A program made the translations under genes and the position numbers. Source: a virus. From it: a stretch of 23,394 nucleotides of DNA. This document shows, one piece after another, positions 10,891 through 19,025 of the stretch. The stretch is taken from positions 1 to 23,394 of IMG/VR virus record IMGVR_UViG_3300044858_004742. One strand, given 5' to 3'. The notes under the pieces are model-generated. The model did no database searches, was not told the origin of the DNA, and saw nothing but the letters and a program-made list of their open reading frames with translations. Position 1 is the first letter of the stretch. Every line of letters begins with the position of its first letter.

Positions 10891-11813
10891 TGTGAATTTA
10901 TTATTGGAGATCCAATACCAGGAATCATAGGGGGAATGGTGTTTCCGCACCCCTTAGAAAATTCTATTACTAGAATTGTTGAGCAGGTTTTCCTTACCAA
11001 ATCTATTCTTGCACAATTTCTTCCATTTTCATCACGAAATCTAGTGACATATTCGTTGGTTTCTATACTCACTGGTCCTCCAATAATTATTGGTCCAGAT
11101 TTTGTCCCGATATCAGGATACTCTGGATCCCAATTGGGAGTACCTGGTCCGTATCCAGGCTCATATTCTAGTGGTGGAGGTGTGGGAGTTTGGATTTCTT
11201 TCCAATCATCCCAAGGATCATAAGCATCATCTTCGCTTATTATATCGACTGGACTTGTTGGATTGAGCGGATCGCAGTCTGGTGATGCGTCTTTGCAGCA
11301 CGCTATTGTTGTGGTTCTGCTTATTGAACCATGACACCACACAACAGCCTTTATCCAGCCACATTGTCGTGGATTTTCTGGATCATACACATACATCGGA
11401 TATGGAATATCTTCAAATTTTGGAGCAGGAGGACACGGACAGGGTTCAAAAATTTGTGGATTCGGTGGATTTCCTACAGGAGATGTTGGAAATCCTGTTG
11501 GCTTGCTTGGAGGAAGCGAGGTATAAGAAGCAATAAACTCTTTTCTCTGTTTTTGTGAAGAAAAAACAGGAATATCCTTTGCAGCAAGTGAAGCCACTAT
11601 TTCGTAATCAATGCCACCAACAGTAATTGTTGGTCTTCTAACATCACTTAAACCAATGAAAGTTTGTGCCGCAGTTTCAAATACTTTTGGTGGATTTGAT
11701 TTCAGTATATTCGTGATGTAACTGTCTGTGATTAGCAGAGGATCGTCCACCACTATATTGATGTTTGTGGTGGTGAATGTTTTAGAGCGAAAGTCGTTGT
11801 TGCTGCCGTTCAT
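10887..11813 (-). CDS. Pro/Cys-rich putative structural protein
   Basis: This 308-residue protein starts at ATG 11813, overlapping the upstream stop (TGATG); the GTG one codon earlier is the alternative. Residues 1-100 look beta-like. Residues about 105-165 hold a Pro- and Cys-rich stretch (EPCPCPPAPK, then CGWIKAVVWCHG, then ACCKDASPDC). Residues about 180-235 are a Pro/Asp/Tyr linker, and three further cysteines lie near the end. The cysteine number suggests metal binding or a disulfide-stabilised extracellular domain. No family is recognised; it lies between two probable appendage genes. Confidence 0.65.
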   Translation of the reverse strand: MNGSNNDFRSKTFTTTNINIVVDDPLLITDSYITNILKSNPPKVFETAAQTFIGLSDVRRPTITVGGIDYEIVASLAAKDIPVFSSQKQRKEFIASYTSLPPSKPTGFPTSPVGNPPNPQIFEPCPCPPAPKFEDIPYPMYVYDPENPRQCGWIKAVVWCHGSISRTTTIACCKDASPDCDPLNPTSPVDIISEDDAYDPWDDWKEIQTPTPPPLEYEPGYGPGTPNWDPEYPDIGTKSGPIIIGGPVSIETNEYVTRFRDENGRNCARIDLVRKTCSTILVIEFSKGCGNTIPPMIPGIGSPIINSQ

Positions 11814-13678
11814 CACGATGCATAGAACGAGAATGTCATGTTGATGCCCGTGTTGTGCGGAGCAAACGATGCGGAATATGATGGATAGAATACTTTGATT
11901 TTGTTGATGTTGTCTACTTCAAAGAACATCTCGTCGCCGTGATACAGTACATATGATGCGCTTCCTGCGGATGCTCCATAAACCGCAGCATCGGCTTCCG
12001 AAATCACGCACATGATCTCGTTCTGTGATCCTCCGGTTCCTGTGACTATACGAGAAGCCTTGATGCGAACGCCGTTTGCACAGGTGTATCCGCCTACTGC
12101 GTTGAACGCAGTCAGATTCTGTGGTGTGTAGGTAGCGTTGCCTGTCCGAGCCATGAATTTTGGCTGTTGCTTGGAACCAACTAGAGTCACGCTAACACTG
12201 TCTTGTGTGGTTGGATATGCTCCATTTGGGACAACTGTGGCTCTGATTCCCTGAACAGGGCTTCCCACAGAGTCTTTTATCAGCGTGTATATGGAGTTAG
12301 CGTCATTGAAATCAAATGCGCCAACCGAAACACTGCTGGAATACAGTGCTTTCTTTACCGCTGCCATGAAGTCGGTATTTGTTTTTACCTGACCGATAGT
12401 GCCGTTGATGATTCCTGTTTGTGCAGTAAATCCTGCCAATTCTATTGGCAGCAGTCCGTTATTTGCTCCACGAACTGTGACTGGTTCGCCATTTGTTCCG
12501 CCGCTTACCCATATTCCGCGAGAAGCAAATTGTGATCCTTGAACAGGAATTGCTCCATTTGCCGCAGCAGTTATTCCGACTTGGGCTGAGAATGTTGCGT
12601 TAGCAACGACGGTAAATGTAATTCCTGCATTTACCATGTTCACATTCAGAGCAGATCCGCTCCAACCAGACCCAGTTATCCCACCAACACGAGACAAAGT
12701 TCCGTTTGGTAATTGTGCATTCATGTAAGTTGGAACAGTGTTCAGAGAGTTGGTGTCTGCTGCTCCCTGACCAACTACGGTCACAGTATCTGAAATATAA
12801 GACAGATCACGAATATCCAAATTTAGAGCAGATACTGTGATGCCTGTAGAAGACTTTATATTTACATTCAGTGCATTGGACTCAGCGTAAATTGGACTTG
12901 CAGTTGCTCCTGTAAATCCAAAAAGTCCAACAGAAACAGTTCCTGCGGTTCCCCCTCCGTAGACTGTCACGGTATCGGATACCGCTGTTAGCCCCCGGAT
13001 GTTTAGATCCGTTGCCTGCACATTTATGGCAGTTCCGCCTGATACTCCAAATATTCCAAGATTGGCAAATGAACTAACCGATACTGGAATGGTGGAGTTT
13101 ACGGTGATTCCTACGGGATACGCTCCCGCAATACCCTGAACAGCGAGGTAGTCTATTCCGCTGGTGCTTCCGCTGGTTGCTCCTACGGCTCCTCCGAATA
13201 GATTTCGGATGTCTAGATCGGTTGCCGAAACCGTAGCGGATCCAAAAGTTACTGCTACTGGTCTTCCTCCAGAAACTCCCACAATATTGAAAGTCATTCC
13301 ACCGTTTCCAACTATGCTTACCGCAAGGCTGTCGTATCCGGTTTCTGATGTGTAGTCGTATCTCTTGAATATATTGTCAATATTCAGATTTAGTGTGTTT
13401 CCTGCGGCAATGTTCAATTCTTGAACAGTTACCCCTTGCAGTGTTACAGGAATTGCTGTTCCATAGGAGAACGATGTAAGGTCTACCTCTAGAGGGGTAG
13501 CATTTGTCCCTATGATATTTACAGGAAGCCCGTCAAATTCCGATACCAGTATTGCAGTATCGTTTGTGCCAAACGCAACCTTATTAATCTGGTAGTGTGC
13601 GTCGTTGACAAAATCGCTGGCTATGGTATAAGTAGTGCCACTGGTTACAATGTCGTAATTGTCGCTGGTTGCTCCCAT
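11813..13678 (-). CDS. Large repetitive beta-rich putative tail fibre/adhesin
   Basis: This is a 621-residue protein with GGAG 6-7 bases upstream of the ATG. It is rich in G, V, T, S, N and A with very few charges. A motif (A/L)xLxIRxL recurs at residues about 152-160 (ATDLDIRNL), 222-230 (ATDLNIRGL) and 284-292 (ALNLDIRDL), each followed by strands such as SDTVTV, so units of 60-70 residues are repeated. This suggests a beta-helix or trimeric fibre shaft. The last 150 residues (PKFMARTGNATYTPQNLTAF onward) are non-repetitive and may be the tip. Host-recognition fibre is inference; a head or neck fibre is also possible. Confidence 0.65.
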   Translation of the reverse strand: MGATSDNYDIVTSGTTYTIASDFVNDAHYQINKVAFGTNDTAILVSEFDGLPVNIIGTNATPLEVDLTSFSYGTAIPVTLQGVTVQELNIAAGNTLNLNIDNIFKRYDYTSETGYDSLAVSIVGNGGMTFNIVGVSGGRPVAVTFGSATVSATDLDIRNLFGGAVGATSGSTSGIDYLAVQGIAGAYPVGITVNSTIPVSVSSFANLGIFGVSGGTAINVQATDLNIRGLTAVSDTVTVYGGGTAGTVSVGLFGFTGATASPIYAESNALNVNIKSSTGITVSALNLDIRDLSYISDTVTVVGQGAADTNSLNTVPTYMNAQLPNGTLSRVGGITGSGWSGSALNVNMVNAGITFTVVANATFSAQVGITAAANGAIPVQGSQFASRGIWVSGGTNGEPVTVRGANNGLLPIELAGFTAQTGIINGTIGQVKTNTDFMAAVKKALYSSSVSVGAFDFNDANSIYTLIKDSVGSPVQGIRATVVPNGAYPTTQDSVSVTLVGSKQQPKFMARTGNATYTPQNLTAFNAVGGYTCANGVRIKASRIVTGTGGSQNEIMCVISEADAAVYGASAGSASYVLYHGDEMFFEVDNINKIKVFYPSYSASFAPHNTGINMTFSFYAS

Positions 13679-13731
13679 TGGCTTCTCCGATGAGGTCTGG
13701 GCTAGTGTTTACTAAATAGGAATACCTTCCT

Positions 13732-13974
13732 ATGTATATTTCCGAAAGCAAGGCTGATATGGACATAAACAACATACGGTTCCCCCGTGAAGTGGAAAAT
13801 CATGTGAAGAAATACAGTGTTTCGTATATTGACGCTGTGCTGGCGGTGTGTGAGCAGTTCGGGATAGAGCCACAGGTGGCAGCAAAATTCCTGAACAAGC
13901 CAATAATTGAAAAAATCAAGGCAGAGGGGCAAGAACTGAATTTGCTCCCCCGAAAGTCCCGACTTCCTGTTTGA
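13732..13974 (+). CDS. 33: Late transcription co-activator gp33
   Basis: This is an 80-residue protein. The segment VSYIDAVLAVCEQFGIEPQV followed by KPIIEKIKAEGQELNLL matches T4 gp33 (112 residues), where the equivalent region binds the beta flap of RNA polymerase; the T4 protein bridges sliding clamp and polymerase at late promoters. The shorter N-terminus lacks T4's first 30 or so residues, and the C-terminal clamp-binding tail is not obvious. It is immediately upstream of gp32, as genes 33 and 32 are neighbours in T4. A weak AGGA lies about 10 bases before the ATG. It is divergent from the fibre operon, 53 bases apart. Confidence 0.85.
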   Translation: MYISESKADMDINNIRFPREVENHVKKYSVSYIDAVLAVCEQFGIEPQVAAKFLNKPIIEKIKAEGQELNLLPRKSRLPV

Positions 13975-13998
13975 CACGCGGCAGGCTTCTGCTATACT
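13971..13998 (+). promoter_or_regulatory. Sigma70-like promoter for gp32
   Basis: TTGACA (13971-13976), 16 bases, TATACT (13993-13998), extended TG -10. It overlaps the stop of gp33 and precedes gp32 by about 75 bases. Confidence 0.8.
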
Positions 13999-14074
13999 GT
14001 CTACATATGAGTGACTGAATTGTTTGTCACACACTAACACATACACCGTACAAATCGTACACAAGGAGATACAC

Positions 14075-15010
14075 ATGGGATTCAAAGACCTAAAGACCGC
14101 TTCCAAGACTTCGTATCAGACTCTTGCCTCCGAAATGGACAAGATGGCAAAGAAGTCCGAGTCCTACAAGGATGACCGCTTTTGGAAGGCAGAAACCGAT
14201 AAGACAGGCAACGGCTACGCGGAGATCCGCTTCCTTCCTGCACCCGATGGCGAGGATTTGCCGTGGGCGCGTGTGTGGAGCCACGGTTTCCGTGGACCGG
14301 GTGGTTGGTACATTGAGAACTCGCTCACCACGATTGGATTGAAGGATCCAGTTTCGGAGATGAACAACCTCCTGTGGGAGAGTGGTTCAGACAAGGACAA
14401 GGCAATTGCCCGTGATCGTAAGCGTCGCCTGTCGTACATCAGCAATGTGCTTGTGGTGAGCGATCCGAAGCACCCCGAGAACGAGGGCAAGGTGTTCCTG
14501 TTTAAGTACGGCAAGAAGATTTTTGAGAAGATTCAGGGCGCGATGAACCCAGAGTTCCAAGACGAGAAGCCCATGAATCCGTTTGATTTCTGGTCGGGAG
14601 CAAACTTCAAGTTGAAGATTCGTCAGGTTGACGGCTACGCGAACTTTGAGAAGAGCGAATTTGCTGCTCCGTCTGCGCTCCTAGGCGGTGATGACGCTGC
14701 CCTTGAGAAGTTGTGGAAGACACAGCACTCTCTGAAGGAGTTCACCGATCCCAAGAACTTCAAGTCTTACGACGAACTGAAGGCTCGTCTTGAGCAGGTT
14801 CTTGGTGGCAACATCCGTGCAACTGTTTCTGAGTCGGTTGCAAAGGGTGGTGCAGAGCGCACTGCTTTGGAAGAGGATGAAACACCCGCTCCTGCTGTGA
14901 AGAAGGCTGCTCCCCCGCAGCCCACGAAGAAGCCTGCTGTCACCGTCAAGGATGACGATGACACAGAAGATGCCCTGTCCTACTTTGAGAAGTTGGCACA
15001 GGAAGACTAA
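14075..15010 (+). CDS. 32: Single-stranded DNA-binding protein gp32
   Basis: This is a 311-residue protein (T4 gp32 is 301). ATG 14075 follows AAGGAGAT; the 17-codon extension to 14024 is upstream of the ribosome site. The N-terminus is the cooperativity domain. The core (GYAEIRFLPAPDGEDLPWAR, WYIENSLTTIG, RRLSYISNVLVVSDPKHPEN, NPFDFWSGANFKLKIRQVDG) is the OB fold. A Pro/Lys linker leads to an acidic tail (DDDDTEDALSYFEKLAQED) of the kind that binds replication partners. It has no cysteine at all, so the T4 zinc site (one His, three Cys) is missing. It coats ssDNA in replication, recombination and repair. Confidence 0.95.
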   Translation: MGFKDLKTASKTSYQTLASEMDKMAKKSESYKDDRFWKAETDKTGNGYAEIRFLPAPDGEDLPWARVWSHGFRGPGGWYIENSLTTIGLKDPVSEMNNLLWESGSDKDKAIARDRKRRLSYISNVLVVSDPKHPENEGKVFLFKYGKKIFEKIQGAMNPEFQDEKPMNPFDFWSGANFKLKIRQVDGYANFEKSEFAAPSALLGGDDAALEKLWKTQHSLKEFTDPKNFKSYDELKARLEQVLGGNIRATVSESVAKGGAERTALEEDETPAPAVKKAAPPQPTKKPAVTVKDDDDTEDALSYFEKLAQED

Positions 15011-15032
15011 ATCCCTTCGGTTTCGCAGCAAA

Positions 15033-15060
15033 GGGCGCACTTCGGTGCGCCCTTTTCTTT
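15033..15060. terminator. Bidirectional terminator
   Basis: GGGCGCAC-TTCG-GTGCGCCC (8 bp perfect) flanked by AAA and TTTTCTTTT. It ends gp32 on the + strand; on the minus strand it follows the tape-measure stop at 15060-15062, with a short T-run. Confidence 0.9.
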
Positions 15061-17300
15061 TACCAAGTGTGTGAAGCCATCTGCATGGTCTTCAGTGTTG
15101 GTTCGTTGTTGCGAATACGCAGATCGTCGTTGAAGTTGTTGGTGGTGTTGCTCACCTTTGTCTGCACCACTGCATTGTTGTTCACCGATGGCTTCGTCGC
15201 TGTCCCCGCAGCCGCACCTCGTTCTGCTTCCAATGCGCTCATCTCTGCGTTGTGCTGCTGCACCATCTTGCCCACAGTGGTGTTGGGTGTTGCAGGAGCA
15301 GAGATGGTTCCCGTAGCCTCGGTTCCTATGGTTTGACCTTCGGCTCCTGCACTGGCAGCAGTTTTGCTTACTTGTGCTTCAGTCTGTGCTTTGTCTTTCT
15401 GATCTTCTGCGCTGCTGACTTCTATGAGGCTAGCAATTCCAGGAATGGATGAAACTAGGTCATATATTCCTCTTCCTCCCAAAATATCACCCAGTTGTTC
15501 CCCAAGCCATCCTCCTATCCATCCTCCTGCCCCGCTACCAACAATTGCTCCTGCGGCAGTCCCTGCCACCGGAATTGCCGATCCAAGAGTTCCAACAAGT
15601 GCTGCTCCCCCAATACTACCAAGTATTCCACCAAAAAGTCCTGTTATCTGTTTTCCTATTTGTTCTTTCTTTTGATCTACGCTTAGGCTAGGATCGCTTT
15701 TAATTCCTGCAATGTTGATGGAGCGCACGGCAGTTTCTAGCAAAGAAGAAACTCCAGGCGCACTCAATAGTGCTTTTCCTACTTTTGGACCAGCAGATCG
15801 AATAGCACCGGAGAGTGCTTTCATTGGATTTAGTCCCGACACGGCTCCCGATATAGATCCTAGTGCTTTTGACATCCATCCCACAGCCTTGCCACCAACA
15901 GACTTTCCTACATCTAGTGCCCGTGTGCCAGCGGACTTTGCTATATCAAGCGCACCCCGTCCGACACTAGACACAGATTTTCCTATTGCCGAAGAGCCTC
16001 TGAACAGCGATGTGTTTTTGAATGCTCCCATTGCACGACTGCCTAGGTTTCCTGCGACTCTGCCTACAGCGCCCAGTCCTCGTCTTGCAATTCCGCCTTG
16101 TCCAAAACCTCTTCCAATCAGTCCTTTTGCTCGCTTCAGCAATCCACCACCAGGCATCATTGAAATGATGTCTCCAATTGATCCTCCCTCTGCACCCTCT
16201 CCTGCCATCCCAAGTTTCTTGAGAATTGATCCCATCAGACTACCAAGAACACCGCCTCTGGTTTGTGTTGGTCGTGGTTCGGCAGCAGTTGCAGGAGTTT
16301 GTGTTTCTAGTTCAGCCTCTCTGGCTCGCAGTTCTTCTCCGCTTGGCTTGAAATGGTCGGTAAGCAGTTTTCTTATTGCTGCTACTTCGTTATAAATTGC
16401 ACCAATAGTGGTGGAGTCTCTGCCTATGGATTCTGCTGATGACGGAGGAGGCTCGATAAAACCAGGTATATCTGACGCTCTTGTTCCTCCTTCTACACGA
16501 GGCTGATTCCTCTTTGCTCCTGGTAGAGAAAGGTCTGCTCCTCTTCGTCCTTTTCGTGAAATGCTTTCTTGAATTTGACCAGAAAACTTTTCTAGTTCTT
16601 CTTTGCTTTCCCTCTTCTCTCGCATGAATTGACCAAGCAATCCACCAACAACTGGTATCTTGGACACCAACCTTTCGGGAAGAGTTTTTTTAAAATCTTG
16701 AACCTTTTCTTTGATGAATTCACCGAACGAGGTTCGTTTCTTCAGTTGTTCTTCAATCGGAGCAATCACAGAGTCTAGTTGATTTGCAATTCCAGACTGC
16801 TCACCTTGAGTTTTCTTTGCCAGTTCTCGGATGAAACGCAGTTTGGCGTAGATTTTTTTTGCTTCTTCGTGAGAAGCACTGAGAGAACCTTCAGCAAGTT
16901 TTACACTTTCCTCTAGTAATTCAAATGCCGCTGCTCCGGCAGGATCTTCTACATTGAATTTGTCGGCATTGGCATTGATGTAGTCTTGTAGAACAGAACG
17001 AATGCCGGGTCTTCCCCCTCGTCCTATTACTATTTTTTCAAGTTCTGGTGTTTCAATCCCCATTCCTGCTCGCATTTTAGCAATGGCTTGGAGGAAATCC
17101 ACCTGCTCCATAGCCTGCTCCACTGTATCCTCTGTGGTATCTTGTGTAGGCGGAGGTGCCGTTGCAGGAGCAGTTGCTGGCGAAGCCGGACCCATCACGG
17201 GTTCTAAAGACGGACGGGATGCCTGTCTAGACCCTCCCCGTGGTCGCCGCTTGAAACCTGGCTTTCGTGAGTATTTTTTGCTTGACTTGTTTCTTGCCAT
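15060..17300 (-). CDS. Probable tape-measure / baseplate hub protein (gp29-like)
   Basis: This is a 746-residue protein. Residues 1-60 are very basic then Pro/Ala-rich. Residues about 65-260 are predicted helices (coiled coil). The middle has many Gly-separated amphipathic repeats (RGLGAVGRVAGNLGSRAMGA). Residues about 555-609 form a hydrophobic Gly/Ala-rich segment (AALVGTLGSAIPVAGTAAG). The end is Asn-rich and polar (TTNNFNDDLRIRNNEPTL). Helical length with a membrane-active Gly segment is typical of tail tape measures. It lies directly after the gp26/gp51 chaperone-like pair, where tape measures are expected. The assignment to gp29 is by position and features, not by motif. Confidence 0.7.
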   Translation of the reverse strand: MARNKSSKKYSRKPGFKRRPRGGSRQASRPSLEPVMGPASPATAPATAPPPTQDTTEDTVEQAMEQVDFLQAIAKMRAGMGIETPELEKIVIGRGGRPGIRSVLQDYINANADKFNVEDPAGAAAFELLEESVKLAEGSLSASHEEAKKIYAKLRFIRELAKKTQGEQSGIANQLDSVIAPIEEQLKKRTSFGEFIKEKVQDFKKTLPERLVSKIPVVGGLLGQFMREKRESKEELEKFSGQIQESISRKGRRGADLSLPGAKRNQPRVEGGTRASDIPGFIEPPPSSAESIGRDSTTIGAIYNEVAAIRKLLTDHFKPSGEELRAREAELETQTPATAAEPRPTQTRGGVLGSLMGSILKKLGMAGEGAEGGSIGDIISMMPGGGLLKRAKGLIGRGFGQGGIARRGLGAVGRVAGNLGSRAMGAFKNTSLFRGSSAIGKSVSSVGRGALDIAKSAGTRALDVGKSVGGKAVGWMSKALGSISGAVSGLNPMKALSGAIRSAGPKVGKALLSAPGVSSLLETAVRSINIAGIKSDPSLSVDQKKEQIGKQITGLFGGILGSIGGAALVGTLGSAIPVAGTAAGAIVGSGAGGWIGGWLGEQLGDILGGRGIYDLVSSIPGIASLIEVSSAEDQKDKAQTEAQVSKTAASAGAEGQTIGTEATGTISAPATPNTTVGKMVQQHNAEMSALEAERGAAAGTATKPSVNNNAVVQTKVSNTTNNFNDDLRIRNNEPTLKTMQMASHTW

Positions 17301-17329
17301 GAGTGGTGTCCGAAGTCATGCAGTAAAGG

Positions 17330-17518
17330 TCACAGAGGTTTCTTGTTTGCTGCCTTTTCTCTCTCTTTTTTCAAATGTTGGATCAGCATTTGTATGTATA
17401 CCTCCCTCTCCCAAGGTAGCATTTGCTCTATTTCAGAAAGGGAGTAGCCGTGGTGTTGCATCAAGTTGAAGTTTACCTGATAGTATGCCCCCAAGTCATT
17501 GTGACACAGGGCTACTGA
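17330..17518 (-). CDS. 51: gp51-like hub assembly domain, expressed by -1 frameshift
   Basis: After a -1 slip at 17524-17518 the frame reads 62 residues to TGA 17330-17332. The part FNLMQHHGYSLSEIEQMLPW then ER-VYIQMLIQHLKKE matches the short gp51 (baseplate hub assembly catalyst) family of marine T4-like phages: aromatic start, L-x-E-x3-L/M, a P-x-ER motif and a helical end. In this frame a TGA lies just upstream of the slippery run, and no ATG, GTG or Shine-Dalgarno precedes the conserved region; the first ATG cuts into it. The product is therefore most likely a gp26-gp51 fusion of about 296 residues. A TTG start is the alternative. Confidence 0.75.
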   Translation of the reverse strand, partial: SVALCHNDLGAYYQVNFNLMQHHGYSLSEIEQMLPWEREVYIQMLIQHLKKEREKAANKKPL

Positions 17519-18219
17519 AAAAAATCAGATACGCTGTCCAATTCCACATTCACTGTGGACTGACACGACTGACAGGTATATTTGAATTTATACCGTAGTT
17601 CAGGAACGCTCTGCATAAAGTCCATGATCTTGGCAAACTGATCGGGCAGCAGATTGTCCACAAACTCAGAGAGTTGAGCAGGATTGATGTCCCTAACCTG
17701 ATACACCTGTTCATCAACAACCACAGCCTCAATGCACTTCTTCGCTAGTTCAAAAGCAATCTCTACTTCATTCTTGTTGTAGTCAAAATCGTGAATGGAT
17801 GGATACCGCAGAATCACAGACAGGTTTTCGCTTATCGGTATGTTTGGATCTGATTGTGGCTTGTCTGCCTGATTTATGGTGATTTCATCCAGTTTGATCT
17901 TGATGTTTGTGGAGTTTCCGCACTTGGAGCAGGTGACCTGCGGCTTTACCTCTTCGCCCACGGACTTTGCACGAATCTGCAAGAATGCGTATTCTGCATC
18001 TGCTGCACACAGTTTTCGTGTGTCTAACAAGTCTTCAGTGCAAGCCAGTATGACATTACGCATAGCGTCGTTGATCTGGTTGATGTCTTTGGATTGCAGG
18101 GCAACCAGCAGCACCTTTTCTTCCTTTACCACAAATGGTCGGAATTTTACGGTGGTGCCGTTCACGGGAAGGGTCATGGAGTAGCGGGGAAGGGCAGAAT
18201 TCTGTAAATTCAGTGTCAT
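17512..18219 (-). CDS. 26: Baseplate hub assembly protein gp26
   Basis: This 235-residue protein (T4 gp26 is 208) has AAAGGATTACC before the ATG. The region VNGTTVKFRPFVVKEEKVLL is typical of gp26-like hub proteins. Two CxxC pairs (97-100 and 216-219) could form one zinc site. The last codons before TAG are TTT TTT CAG, within the heptamer T_TTT_TTT. With gp51 it resembles the G and GT tail-assembly chaperones that coat tape measures. It may be read from the GATAAATA at 18249-18256. Confidence 0.8.
   Translation of the reverse strand: MTLNLQNSALPRYSMTLPVNGTTVKFRPFVVKEEKVLLVALQSKDINQINDAMRNVILACTEDLLDTRKLCAADAEYAFLQIRAKSVGEEVKPQVTCSKCGNSTNIKIKLDEITINQADKPQSDPNIPISENLSVILRYPSIHDFDYNKNEVEIAFELAKKCIEAVVVDEQVYQVRDINPAQLSEFVDNLLPDQFAKIMDFMQSVPELRYKFKYTCQSCQSTVNVELDSVSDFFQ
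17518..17524 (-). promoter_or_regulatory. Programmed -1 frameshift slippery site T_TTT_TTT
   Basis: Seven T on the minus strand, read TTT TTT in the gp26 frame after GAT, two codons before the gp26 stop. A -1 slip enters the gp51 frame. Lambda-like phages use the same logic for G/GT. Confidence 0.7.
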
Positions 18220-18248
18220 GGTAATCCTTTGGTCAATGTAGTTTCAGT

Positions 18249-18256
18249 TATTTATC
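18249..18256 (-). promoter_or_regulatory. Possible late promoter (GATAAATA)
   Basis: On the minus strand GATAAATA overlaps the tube-gene stop and lies 30 bases before the gp26 start; one base off TATAAATA. Confidence 0.35.
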
Positions 18257-19025
18257 AACCGTTTCGTGGGGGATATCCTGTGGGCTGCACGCCCCGTCCG
18301 TAGATCAGTTGCTGTGCTGTGGCAGGATCGTATATTCCGTTTACGGTTCCGTCTGGACCAACGCGGTCTATTCTGTTTCCGTTTCGGATGAGAGACTGTA
18401 TGGACTGCTGTGGTCCTGGAATTACTGTGGGTGGCTGACCAATTGTGCCAGCGGCTCTGGTTGGAGCAGGCATTCCCACATACTGCAATGAGTATTTTCT
18501 GAAGCACAGGGTAATGTCTTGCCGCAGGAATTCGTTGTCCTTGTCGTAACCCACTTGTAGATCGCCTATCATTTTGGGATAGGTTTCGTTTATCGTTACG
18601 ATGTAGTTCACGGCATCGTTTTTGTCTAGAACAGTTATGGTGGTGTCCGTGACATACTGATCGTAGTATTGGAATTTGTAGTTTCCGAGATCGGAAACCA
18701 ATCCCATCCAGTCTTCAAAAAACTGTTTTTCTCTCATGTCCTGTGACAGTATCACCGATAGAGTCATCTCTCCGCTATAAATCTGCTCATACGGCATATT
18801 CCGTGCAGGACCGTAGAAGCGGAACGGCGTGGTTGAGAACGAGCGTCCGGGAATAGTAACTGCATCGCAGCGCATGGACAGTGATCGCAGGGTGTCTATG
18901 TTTACAGCACCGCCTCGCCATCCCATTGGATACGCAAATGCCACCTCATATCGGTTTGCGTATACGAGTCCCGTGGACAGGACTGATTGCACCAACTGAT
19001 TTATGTTGGCTGGGTTGTTTGCCAT
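18255..19025 (-). CDS. Tail tube fold protein (gp19/gp54-like)
   Basis: This 256-residue protein has YANRYEVAFAYP, then LSMRCDAVTIPGRSFSTTPF, then YGPARNMPYEQIYSGEMTLS and REKQFFEDWM. These are hallmarks of the tail-tube beta-barrel of marine T4-like phages, shared by the tube protein gp19 and the tube initiator gp54. Its place next to gp26 and the tape measure favours a baseplate tube initiator (gp54) over the main tube, which usually sits near the sheath gene; I cannot decide. The ATG follows the previous stop directly (TAAATG) with GAGG upstream. The last 50 residues are a Pro/Gly-rich extension. Confidence 0.8.
   Translation of the reverse strand: MANNPANINQLVQSVLSTGLVYANRYEVAFAYPMGWRGGAVNIDTLRSLSMRCDAVTIPGRSFSTTPFRFYGPARNMPYEQIYSGEMTLSVILSQDMREKQFFEDWMGLVSDLGNYKFQYYDQYVTDTTITVLDKNDAVNYIVTINETYPKMIGDLQVGYDKDNEFLRQDITLCFRKYSLQYVGMPAPTRAAGTIGQPPTVIPGPQQSIQSLIRNGNRIDRVGPDGTVNGIYDPATAQQLIYGRGVQPTGYPPRNG

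Noticed and set aside
15712-16395. 227-residue plus-strand open frame
   Set aside because: It is antisense to the tape-measure gene; the Pro/Ser/Ala-rich sequence follows from that gene's Gly/Ala-rich codons.
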